Source: Chitinophagaceae bacterium (GTDB lineage: Bacteria; Bacteroidota; Bacteroidia; Chitinophagales; Chitinophagaceae). From it: 64,000 nt of DNA. This document shows positions 56,851 to 64,000 of the stretch, in pieces. The stretch lies in contig JADKJX010000003.1 in the NCBI GenBank assembly GCA_016720775.1, positions 124,001-188,000 on the forward strand, read 5' to 3'. Each line of letters opens with the position of its first letter. The first letter of the stretch is position 1. A program made the position numbers and the translations under genes. A model generated the notes under the pieces. It ran no database searches. It worked only from the letters and a program-made list of their open reading frames with translations, and was not told where the DNA came from.

Positions 56851-58318
56851 CCGGTTTGCTTTTACGATCTTTTCTTCTGCTTTTTTCCGTTCGGTAATAT
56901 CTCTTATAAAAGCAGTGAAAGAAGTTTTTTTCCTGGTGAAGAATGGGAATGATGGTCAGTTCTATGGGAAACTCATCTCCTGCATTATTAACAGCGGTGA
57001 TCTCTATCAGCCTATTCAGCACGGGCCCCTGCCCGGTTTTAAAATAATGAGCCATCCCTTTTTTATGGGCTTCGCGGTATTTTTCCGGTATGATGGAATC
57101 GGTAAGCAGTTTGCCGGCTATTTCTTTTTCATTCCAGCCGAATATTTTTTCTGCCTGTGGATTCCATGAATTGATAACACCGGTTTCATCTATGCTTATG
57201 ATGGCATCCAGCGCCGAATTCATGATGAGCCTTCTTTTTTCTTCGCTGGTCTTCAGGTTTTCTTCGGCATTTTTTTTCTCCGTTACATCCCTGATAAAGA
57301 CAGATATTCCGCCGGGGGAAGGATAGATATGATTTTCGAACCAAAGATTATGTTCGGGGTGATTTGTTTCCAGGAAAATGTATTGCTGTGTTTCCATGGC
57401 CTGGTGAAGGGCCTGGTAAGAGGGCCGGTCCTTTGCCTCGGGAAACATAGTCCAGATATTTTTGCCGATAAGGTCGGCGGGCGGATGATTGAATATTTCG
57501 CCGGCCTTTTTGTTTACATAGGTGAATAACCACTTGTCATCAAATGATACAAACGCATCGGTGATCCGTTCAAACGTATCGGATAAAACCTGTTTTGATC
57601 TTGATAATTCTTCTGTTCTTTGCAATACCCGCTGTTCCAGTTGCTCATTCAGCTTTGCCAGTTCAGCAGCCGCTTTTCTTTTTTCTAAATATTCCTTACG
57701 AATGCGCTGTACAAAAACACCCAGTAACAAAAGAATGCCGATCACGGCGGAACTAAGAATGCCGGTTAAGTTTCTTGCTTTGTCTTCATTTGCTTCTTTG
57801 CGCTGCAATAACAGAATATTTTCATTGGCCCGGATGGTATCGGTGATACGCTTTACCTGTTCGGATAATAAATGGCCCTTGCCGGTGCGTACCATTTCCA
57901 TCGCTGCACCTGCTCCCTGCTCGTTATAGATAAGTATGTTGTTGTCGGAATATGCGATGCGGTTGCCGGTATGCAAGGCGAGCGAATCGATCATTTGCTG
58001 CTGTAAAGGATTGTCTGAAGTAAGCGACCTGAGGCTGAGCAATTCCTCTTCCGTACGCTTTTTTGATCTTTCTACCTGGGCAAGAAACGTTTTTTGCCCG
58101 GTTAGTACATATCCCCTCGAACCGGATTCATTGTCTTTTACAGAAGATAAGAGCCTTTCTGTATGCACGAGTACTTCATTGGTGTGGGCAACCAGTTTAG
58201 CGGTATTATCTACCTGCTTCGATTCGAAGATGGAAATGGTAATTACAGTTGCTATGGACAGCAACAGCAACACGATGGTTGCCACCATTACCCTATCAGT
58301 TGTGATCTTCAGGTTCAT
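56783..58318 (-). CDS. multi-PAS/GAF sensor histidine kinase, 5' part (frameshifted)
   Basis: From the ATG at 58318 this frame encodes TM1 (about 11-31), a CHASE3 extracellular sensor (about 38-175), TM2 (about 184-203), a coiled coil and two PAS domains (about 245-350 and 370-480). It then goes out of frame at EKNFFHCFYKRYY. The whole protein would be about 1130 residues with CHASE3-PAS-PAS-GAF-PAS-PAS-HisKA_3. The earlier Met at 58453 gives a Cys-rich, non-membrane N-terminus and is less likely. Confidence 0.88.
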   Translation of the reverse strand: MNLKITTDRVMVATIVLLLLSIATVITISIFESKQVDNTAKLVAHTNEVLVHTERLLSSVKDNESGSRGYVLTGQKTFLAQVERSKKRTEEELLSLRSLTSDNPLQQQMIDSLALHTGNRIAYSDNNILIYNEQGAGAAMEMVRTGKGHLLSEQVKRITDTIRANENILLLQRKEANEDKARNLTGILSSAVIGILLLLGVFVQRIRKEYLEKRKAAAELAKLNEQLEQRVLQRTEELSRSKQVLSDTFERITDAFVSFDDKWLFTYVNKKAGEIFNHPPADLIGKNIWTMFPEAKDRPSYQALHQAMETQQYIFLETNHPEHNLWFENHIYPSPGGISVFIRDVTEKKNAEENLKTSEEKRRLIMNSALDAIISIDETGVINSWNPQAEKIFGWNEKEIAGKLLTDSIIPEKYREAHKKGMAHYFKTGQGPVLNRLIEITAVNNAGDEFPIELTIIPILHQEKNFFHCFYKRYYRTEKSRRKDRKSKPVVFFHQPGKPDDRSHNRPGNTF

Positions 58319-58481
58319 AAAAAAAGTCTTATTGCAACAGCAAAAATGGGTACAGAAGGTAAGTTGAGAGCAGATTTTTCTAAAGCAGCATGCTATCGTA
58401 AGGTAAGAAGAAAAAAAGATAATTGCTACTCTTGTTTTATGATGATTGATCATGCCACTGCGATAAATTTCATTCTATAAA

Positions 58482-58510
58482 AAAAGCCTGCATGATCAGT
58501 GCAGGCTTTT
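58482..58510 (-). terminator. intrinsic terminator after the OPT gene
   Basis: AAAAGCCTGCA pairs perfectly with TGCAGGCTTTT (58482-58492 with 58500-58510) over a 7-nt loop. On the minus strand the T-rich tail follows the stem after the OPT stop. Confidence 0.85.
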
Positions 58511-58538
58511 GCGTTATATTTTAAACCGCCTATTCCCT

Positions 58539-60536
58539 TTAATCTTTCTTTTTATTCATTGCCACCCGGTACAATGTGTACCCCATGGCCACAAAGCATA
58601 GTACGCCAAATAACTGGTAACCCATGGTTCCTAAACCGGATGATACGGAATGTTCAAGGCTGATCGCATCCAGTCCTTTTTCAAAAGGAACTTTCAGAAT
58701 GGCATATAATACACCCGCCAAAGCGCCACCTGCTACCAGGCCTGTAGCAAATAAATTTCCTTTGCGCAGGTCTTCTTCATCATCTGCATCTGCTTTGTAT
58801 CTTTTATCAACCAATCCACGTATGGCACCGCCAATAAAAATGGGCAGGGTGGTTGATAGTGGCAGGTAAGCACCCACAGCAAAACTCAATGCTTTGATGC
58901 CGCATAACTCCATAAAAATGGCAATAAAAACACCTACCAGCACAAAATTCCAATCGAGGTTATGGCTTTGTATGCCTTTGATCAGGGTTGCCATCAGGGT
59001 TGCCTGTGGCGCTGCGTATTCTTCACCAATGCTGTGTTGTATTCCCTGGGCAGCAAGTTTAGCCGTTGGTGTATCCATATATTTTATGGTGAGGCCAACA
59101 ACAATGGCAGAAACAATGGCACCAATGAACAAAGCAAGTTGCTGGTACCGGGGTGTGGCGCCAACGATATAACCTGTTTTCAGATCCTGTGATGTGGCGC
59201 CGGCATTTGCTGCAGCTACGCAGATCATTCCTCCAACCACCAATGCCATGGGTTCATAGGCCTTGCCGCTCCAACCCACACCTAAAAATACGAGGCAGGT
59301 TGCCATAATGGTGGCAATGGTCATTCCCGAAATGGGGTTATTGGATGAACCGATCAATCCAACGATCCTTGATGAAACGGTTACAAAGAATGCCCCGAAG
59401 ATCACGATCAGCAATCCCAGAACAAGTTTGCTTAAAATTCCTTCGCCGGGTATCATGGGTAAGAAGGCAACAATCAGGATGAGGGCAAGACTTCCGTACA
59501 ATACCCATTTGATGTTGATGTCTTTTTCTGTTCTTAATACCTCAACATCGGCATCCTTGTTTTTTACGGAACCGATACTTTCTTTAAAAGAAGAAATAAT
59601 GGTGGGTATTGTTTTTATAAGCGTGATAAAGCCACCTGCTGCCACCGCACCTGCACCGATCTGCCGGATATAGGCCCGGTAAATGGCTTCGGCAGAATTG
59701 GCAAATGTGTGTGTTGTTTCATCCCATCCGTACTTGGTAGGTTTCAATCCCAGTTTTGTAAGCTGTGAAAAAATGGTATCACCCGGAACCAATGATGCCA
59801 GCAACGGGATCAGGACAAAAGCACTCATCACCCCACCGGCAACCAATATACCCGATATGCGTGGGCCGATGATATAGCCAACACCCATGTACTCGGGTGT
59901 TATTTCGCCATTGATACGTGCAGCCGGGAAAGCCTTGTGGTATAACTTGGTTGCATACTCCGGTACTTCGGCAATAACATGAAATATTTTTTGAAAGATG
60001 GCATACACCAGGGCAAAGCCCATTCCCATAAAAGCTGTTTTGGCAAGATTGCCTCCTTTTTCTCCTGCTTTTAAAACAGAGGCGCAGGCGGTTCCTTCCG
60101 GGTAAGGCAATACCCCATGTTCTTTTACGATCAATGCCCTTCTTAACGGTATCATCATCAGGGTACCCAGCATGCCACCAAACATGGCAATGATCATGAT
60201 GGTGATGTAATTAAAATAATCAGCGCTGCCGGGATCGCTTAAGAATAAAAATCCCGGCAGGGTAAACACCACACCGGCAGCAATGCTCTCGCCGGCACTC
60301 CCGGTGGTTTGTATGATATTATTTTCAAGGATGGTGGTCTTAAAAACCTTCCTGCCCAATGAAATGGCAATTACGGCTATGGGGATGGATGCGGATACAG
60401 TAAGCCCTGCTTTTAATGCAAGGTAAACAGTGGACATACCGAAGATCACTCCAAAAATAGAACCCAGCAAAACAGACTTAAGAGTAAACTCTTTCATCTT
60501 CATGTCTGCCGGAATAAAGGGTTGAAAGTTGGACAT
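58539..60536 (-). CDS. OPT family oligopeptide transporter
   Basis: The 665-residue membrane protein has about 15 helices and OPT landmarks: the N-terminal NNIIQTTGSAGESIAAGVVFTLP (about 72-94) and the PYPEGTACASVLKAGE segment. The C-terminal ELCGIKALSFAVGAYLPLSTTLPIFIGGAIRG completes the pattern. OPT transporters take up oligopeptides or metal chelates by proton symport. It is read just after the POT gene on the same strand, separated by a terminator. Confidence 0.93.
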   Translation of the reverse strand: MSNFQPFIPADMKMKEFTLKSVLLGSIFGVIFGMSTVYLALKAGLTVSASIPIAVIAISLGRKVFKTTILENNIIQTTGSAGESIAAGVVFTLPGFLFLSDPGSADYFNYITIMIIAMFGGMLGTLMMIPLRRALIVKEHGVLPYPEGTACASVLKAGEKGGNLAKTAFMGMGFALVYAIFQKIFHVIAEVPEYATKLYHKAFPAARINGEITPEYMGVGYIIGPRISGILVAGGVMSAFVLIPLLASLVPGDTIFSQLTKLGLKPTKYGWDETTHTFANSAEAIYRAYIRQIGAGAVAAGGFITLIKTIPTIISSFKESIGSVKNKDADVEVLRTEKDINIKWVLYGSLALILIVAFLPMIPGEGILSKLVLGLLIVIFGAFFVTVSSRIVGLIGSSNNPISGMTIATIMATCLVFLGVGWSGKAYEPMALVVGGMICVAAANAGATSQDLKTGYIVGATPRYQQLALFIGAIVSAIVVGLTIKYMDTPTAKLAAQGIQHSIGEEYAAPQATLMATLIKGIQSHNLDWNFVLVGVFIAIFMELCGIKALSFAVGAYLPLSTTLPIFIGGAIRGLVDKRYKADADDEEDLRKGNLFATGLVAGGALAGVLYAILKVPFEKGLDAISLEHSVSSGLGTMGYQLFGVLCFVAMGYTLYRVAMNKKKD

Positions 60537-60570
60537 AGCAGTTATGTTTTGAATTAGTAAGATAAATAAA

Positions 60571-60598
60571 AAGGCGATACATATTATTGTATCGCCTT
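60571..60598 (-). terminator. intrinsic terminator after the POT gene
   Basis: A perfect 11-bp stem (AAGGCGATACA with TGTATCGCCTT) with a 6-nt loop is followed on the minus strand by TTTATTT. Confidence 0.9.
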
Positions 60599-60615
60599 AG
60601 AATGAAGAGCATATT

Positions 60616-62349
60616 TTAAGCAGATCCGGTTTTATCTTTTAATATCTGGTTAAGTGATTTTATTCTTGAATAGATCAGAATTCCTCCAATAAATGCAGCG
60701 ATCACTAAGATCAAAAAGAACATTTTTTTATCGGTGAAGTCATCCCAGAAACCGGTCATCACACCAGCCACTTTACCTCCAATAGATGTAGATAAGAACC
60801 ATCCACCCATCATCAATGCGGTAAGTCTTGCCGGTGCAAGTTTGGAAACAAGCGATAAGCCGATCGGGCTCAAAAATATCTCACTGATGGTAAATACAAA
60901 ATAAGTACCCCATAACCAGGCGGGTGCAGCTTTAAACCCATAAATAGAAGGCACCGACATGATCGCAAAAACCATTACCAATGCAGAAAGGCCCGAGATG
61001 AATAAGGCCATTCCGAATTTAGATGCGGTGGTTGGTTCTTTACCGCGTTTGCGCAGCCAGTCAAACAGCGGCACAAAGATGAGTGTGAGTACAACGATGA
61101 ACAACGGGTTAATGGATTGAAATAATTCTGTATTTGCCAGTTTCACGTCTTTTCCCTGCGGCCACTGATCTTTAGGAACATTATTATAATAAGGATCGGG
61201 CCCCATCACCTGGATTATTTTTGAACTTGTATCTACTTTATTGCCACTGGCAGTTATCCCGTACTTGCCTTCGGTTGAAACTACCTGGCTGTTATCTCTT
61301 ACGTCTACCATGTGTTCATCAACCTTATTAACAAGCCGGGGCGTATCATTAACTGTTTCCAGGAAGCCAATGCTGCCCGCAATTTTTTGGGTGGTAGATG
61401 AAACAGTTCTGTCGGTATGCTTTTGTGCCCAAAGTGTAAGCCCGGTAGAATTTTGATTATAAATTGTCCAGAATACGATCGAAATGGCAAATATGAACAG
61501 CAGGGAACCTATTCCTTTTTTATCCTGCCCCTGTGCCTTAACATACAGGGAAACATAAAAAGCTATGATGGGTAAGCAGGCAAAGATGAAGGCATCATTG
61601 GCCGGTGTTCCCATTAACGTACTTCCAAAAATCTTTGTTGGTACTATCCAGCCTATGATTGCAGCGATGATAGCAGGTAAAAAAACATAAGAAAATATTT
61701 TTGATAAAGGCATGTCTTCAGCCTGAACAGGCTTTTTCACATCTGCATATTTCACCGATTTTAAATTCAGGGCAAGGATGATCATCCCGATCACCAAACC
61801 AACACCTGCAGCAGCAAAAGCATAACCCCAGCCATAGGCATTCCTTAAATAGGCGGCTACAAAATTGCAGACGAATGCGCCTATATTAATGCCCATGTAA
61901 AAGATATTGTATGCATTGTCCTTCAAAGGTTGCAGGTCGGGCCTGTTATAAATATTACCCAGCAGCGTGGATATGTTTGGTTTAAAAAAGCCGTTTCCTA
62001 CAATGATCAGGGTAAGGCCTGTAAACAAAGCGGTATTTCCAGGGATCGACAAACAGAAATATCCCGATGCCATTAATGACCCGCCTAAAAATATCGATTT
62101 GGTATACCCCAGTATCCTGTCAGCGATCAAGCCCCCGATAAAGGGGGTCAGGTATACCAAAGCAATAAAACTACCTACAATGTCGGCCCCGATATTCTGC
62201 GAAAAACCTTTTCCCCCGGTTGTAGTGTCAATAAGGTAAAGAAACAAGATCCCTACCATCAGGTAGTAAGCAAATCGCTCCCACATTTCTGTAAAAAAGA
62301 GAATGTATAATGCTTTAGGATGTTTGCCAAGTTTTGCTTGATCACTCAT
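60616..62349 (-). CDS. POT/PTR family peptide MFS transporter
   Basis: The 577-residue protein has about 14 helices. The PTR2 E-x-x-E-R-F-x-Y-Y motif is seen as FFTEMWERFAYYL (about 14-26). GGLIADRILGYTKSIFLGG follows TM2, and GLTLIIVGNGFFKPNISTLLGN and NIGAFVCNFVAAYL are also present. A ~90-residue hydrophilic insert (about 300-400) lies between helices. POT transporters take up di- and tripeptides with protons. A perfect terminator follows, and OPT is next. Confidence 0.93.
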   Translation of the reverse strand: MSDQAKLGKHPKALYILFFTEMWERFAYYLMVGILFLYLIDTTTGGKGFSQNIGADIVGSFIALVYLTPFIGGLIADRILGYTKSIFLGGSLMASGYFCLSIPGNTALFTGLTLIIVGNGFFKPNISTLLGNIYNRPDLQPLKDNAYNIFYMGINIGAFVCNFVAAYLRNAYGWGYAFAAAGVGLVIGMIILALNLKSVKYADVKKPVQAEDMPLSKIFSYVFLPAIIAAIIGWIVPTKIFGSTLMGTPANDAFIFACLPIIAFYVSLYVKAQGQDKKGIGSLLFIFAISIVFWTIYNQNSTGLTLWAQKHTDRTVSSTTQKIAGSIGFLETVNDTPRLVNKVDEHMVDVRDNSQVVSTEGKYGITASGNKVDTSSKIIQVMGPDPYYNNVPKDQWPQGKDVKLANTELFQSINPLFIVVLTLIFVPLFDWLRKRGKEPTTASKFGMALFISGLSALVMVFAIMSVPSIYGFKAAPAWLWGTYFVFTISEIFLSPIGLSLVSKLAPARLTALMMGGWFLSTSIGGKVAGVMTGFWDDFTDKKMFFLILVIAAFIGGILIYSRIKSLNQILKDKTGSA

Positions 62350-62563
62350 AAATAGAAGTTTTTTAGATGCTTGTTAGTTGGGTTATCAACCCAAAATAGC
62401 GAAATTATATCTGAACAGACAATTTCACTATGGCTATTTTTGAAAGGGTACGTTAAGAAAATGGCCCAACAGATGCCATTCAAAAAATTTATATTGAAAT
62501 ACGCCTGTAGAATTTTAAATTCGCAATCCTAATGTTCAGGCTTATCCAAAATTCAAATCGCAG
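62350..62563. other. divergent promoter region between POT and purD
   Basis: The 214-nt gap contains a GGGTT-ATC-AACCC hairpin near 62384-62396 and AT-rich sequence, with near-matches but no perfect TAnnTTTG on either strand. A small ORF is not evident. Confidence 0.4.
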
Positions 62564-63856
62564 ATGAATATCCTTTTAATTGGTTCGGGAGGCCGGGAGC
62601 ACGCCCTTGCATGGAAATTGAAACAAAGCCCTTTGTGCAACAAGTTGTTTATTGCACCGGGCAATGCAGGTACGGCCTTATGTGGCACCAACCTGCCCAT
62701 CGGTATTTCCGACTTTGAACCCCTCGCTGCTGCCTGTAAAGAACATGCCATAGAGATGATACTGGTTGGCCCCGAAGAACCACTGGTGAACGGCATTTAT
62801 GATTATTTTAAAAACAATCCCGGACTTGAGAAAATAAAACTGATCGGCCCTTCTAAAGAAGCAGCGCAGCTGGAAGGAAGTAAGGCTTTTGCAAAATCTT
62901 TTATGAAAAAGCACGGCATACCCACCGCGGCCTATGCAGAGTTCAGTGCAGATAATTATATGGAAGGCGTGAACTACATCAAAGCACATGCATTGCCCAT
63001 TGTTTTAAAGGCCGACGGGCTTGCAGCCGGCAAGGGGGTTTTGATCTGCCAGAATCACCTGGAAGCCATGTCGGAGTTCGAACTGATGCTGCACCGGGCC
63101 AAGTTTGGCGAAGCCGGAAAAAAAGTGGTGATAGAAGATTTTTTAAAAGGCATTGAACTCAGCATGTTTGTATTAACAGATGGCGAGCATTATATTTTAC
63201 TACCCGAAGCAAAAGATTATAAACGTATTGGAGCCGGTGATACGGGGCTCAATACCGGCGGTATGGGAGCTGTGAGCCCGCTGCCTTTTGTAAATAATGA
63301 TTTCCTGGAAAAAGTACGAAAAGAGATCATTGAACCAACCATTGCCGGACTGAAGAAAGACAAGCTGGATTACAAAGGGTTCATCTTTTTGGGGTTGATG
63401 AATGATAATGGTGAACCAAAAGTAATTGAATACAACTGCCGCCTGGGCGACCCCGAAACTGAAGTGGTGATACCCCGGATCAAAAACGACCTGGTGGAAA
63501 TATTAATGGCCACTTCTGAGAAAAGGCTTAATGAAGTGAAGCTTGAGATTGATGGCCGTTCTGCTGCAACCGTGGTTGCCGTTAGTGGCGGTTATCCCGG
63601 CGACTATCAAAAGGGCAAAGAGATCAATGGACTTGAAGACACATCCATAGATGATACGATGATATTCCTTGCCGGAACAAAAAATGATGGAAAAAAGATC
63701 GTTACAAACGGCGGCAGGGTGCTGGCTGTTACTTCTTTTGGAGCCAACATAACCGAGGCTGCAGAACAATCGAACTACATGATGGAACAACTGTTTTTTG
63801 AAGACATGTATTTCCGTCCCGACATTGGCTATGAATTCAAAACAGTAGAACAGTAG
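62564..63856 (+). CDS. purD: phosphoribosylamine--glycine ligase
   Basis: The 430-residue ATP-grasp enzyme has the N-terminal GSGGREHALAWKLKQS (7-22) and the ATP-binding VLKADGLAAGKGVLICQ (about 147-163). The GMGAVSPLPF signature (about 233-242) and IEYNCRLGDPETEVVIPR (about 287-304) are also present. It joins glycine to phosphoribosylamine in purine synthesis. The length is normal. No other pur genes lie in the window. Confidence 0.96.
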   Translation: MNILLIGSGGREHALAWKLKQSPLCNKLFIAPGNAGTALCGTNLPIGISDFEPLAAACKEHAIEMILVGPEEPLVNGIYDYFKNNPGLEKIKLIGPSKEAAQLEGSKAFAKSFMKKHGIPTAAYAEFSADNYMEGVNYIKAHALPIVLKADGLAAGKGVLICQNHLEAMSEFELMLHRAKFGEAGKKVVIEDFLKGIELSMFVLTDGEHYILLPEAKDYKRIGAGDTGLNTGGMGAVSPLPFVNNDFLEKVRKEIIEPTIAGLKKDKLDYKGFIFLGLMNDNGEPKVIEYNCRLGDPETEVVIPRIKNDLVEILMATSEKRLNEVKLEIDGRSAATVVAVSGGYPGDYQKGKEINGLEDTSIDDTMIFLAGTKNDGKKIVTNGGRVLAVTSFGANITEAAEQSNYMMEQLFFEDMYFRPDIGYEFKTVEQ

Positions 63857-64000
63857 TTGTTCAGATTTTTTTTTCTGTTTACTCAATAACTTTTCTTTAC
63901 CTGCGTTTTTTAGTTGCCCCGCAATTCACAACTTTCTTGTAAATGTTGAAAAATAAAGGGTTTGGCGTTGTTATTTCAAATATTTTCCACCAACTTTGCT
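63857..64000. other. intergenic end of window
   Basis: The last 144 bases are AT-rich with no ORF. ACCAACTTTGCT at the very end may be the start of a -7 box (TAnnTTTG-like) for a gene beyond the window. Confidence 0.3.

Noticed and set aside
1..64000. CRISPR arrays, prophage, rRNA or antiphage systems
   Set aside because: No regular spacer-repeat array, phage structural gene, rRNA or recognised defence gene was seen; the CPBP protease sits with lipid genes rather than with defence genes.

Overview
The window looks like a chromosomal segment of a Bacteroidota bacterium, most likely Chitinophagaceae or a close relative. The evidence is the gliding-motility proteins GldH and GldC, two proteins with type IX secretion (T9SS) C-terminal sorting domains, a DUF4290 protein, a MurA with Asp in place of the catalytic Cys, and many TAnnTTTG boxes (the Bacteroidota -7 promoter element) just upstream of genes. 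Almost everything is housekeeping or lineage-typical. There is no prophage, CRISPR array, rRNA or recognisable tRNA. The only mobile-type gene is a REP-associated tyrosine transposase flanked by inverted REP-like hairpins.

Layout. 1-6.4 kb: epimerase fragment, CarboxypepD-like secreted protein, LpxD-like acyltransferase (-), a candidate small RNA, a GNAT enzyme, YicC, GldH and a DUF6089 barrel protein. 6.5-15.4 kb: a large T9SS-exported DUF4838 protein, then the envelope cluster uppS-bamA-ompH-ompH-murI. 15.5-16.3 kb: rpmH (too short for most ORF callers), a short rnpA and a frameshifted yidD. 16.5-25.8 kb: sod, tadA, an aldehyde dehydrogenase/glutathione peroxidase/TrmO run, the RAYT element, dusB, a CPBP protease, cdsA, a phosphatidylserine decarboxylase and a tiny Cys-rich secreted protein. 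25.8-35.7 kb: HAD phosphatase, SDR, batD (split), a two-component system, NAD kinase, a BamA/TamA-like barrel, a CBS-ACT protein, a hydrolase and CvpA. 35.6-44.5 kb (all -): YqeY, GldC, glycosyltransferase, CNNM/CorC protein, gmk (split), lipoprotein, murA, DUF4290, VanZ, gcvH, cyclophilin and a conserved hypothetical. 44.5-51.7 kb: serS, a cytochrome c lipoprotein, Xaa-Pro aminopeptidase (split), AlkB-like hydroxylase and a DUF1800/DUF1501 pair. 51.7-58.3 kb: a signalling island with two PAS-rich HisKA_3 kinases, a lone receiver and a NarL-type regulator. 58.5-63.9 kb: OPT and POT peptide transporters and purD.

Themes. Envelope biogenesis dominates: undecaprenyl phosphate synthesis, outer-membrane assembly with periplasmic chaperones, D-glutamate and UDP-GlcNAc-enolpyruvate supply, and phospholipid synthesis. 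Two observations deserve most attention. First, five genes, including the essential gmk, are each broken by one base in a short homopolymer, so the source assembly probably carries indel errors. Second, at four places the U-tract of a hairpin terminator also spells a perfect TAnnTTTG -7 box for the next gene, and at two of those genes the predicted transcript would start at or within a few bases of the start codon. A candidate ~77-nt small RNA (3424-3501) and a set of intergenic 'stuttering word' repeats are the least explained sequences. I did not find a clear new defence or metabolic system.
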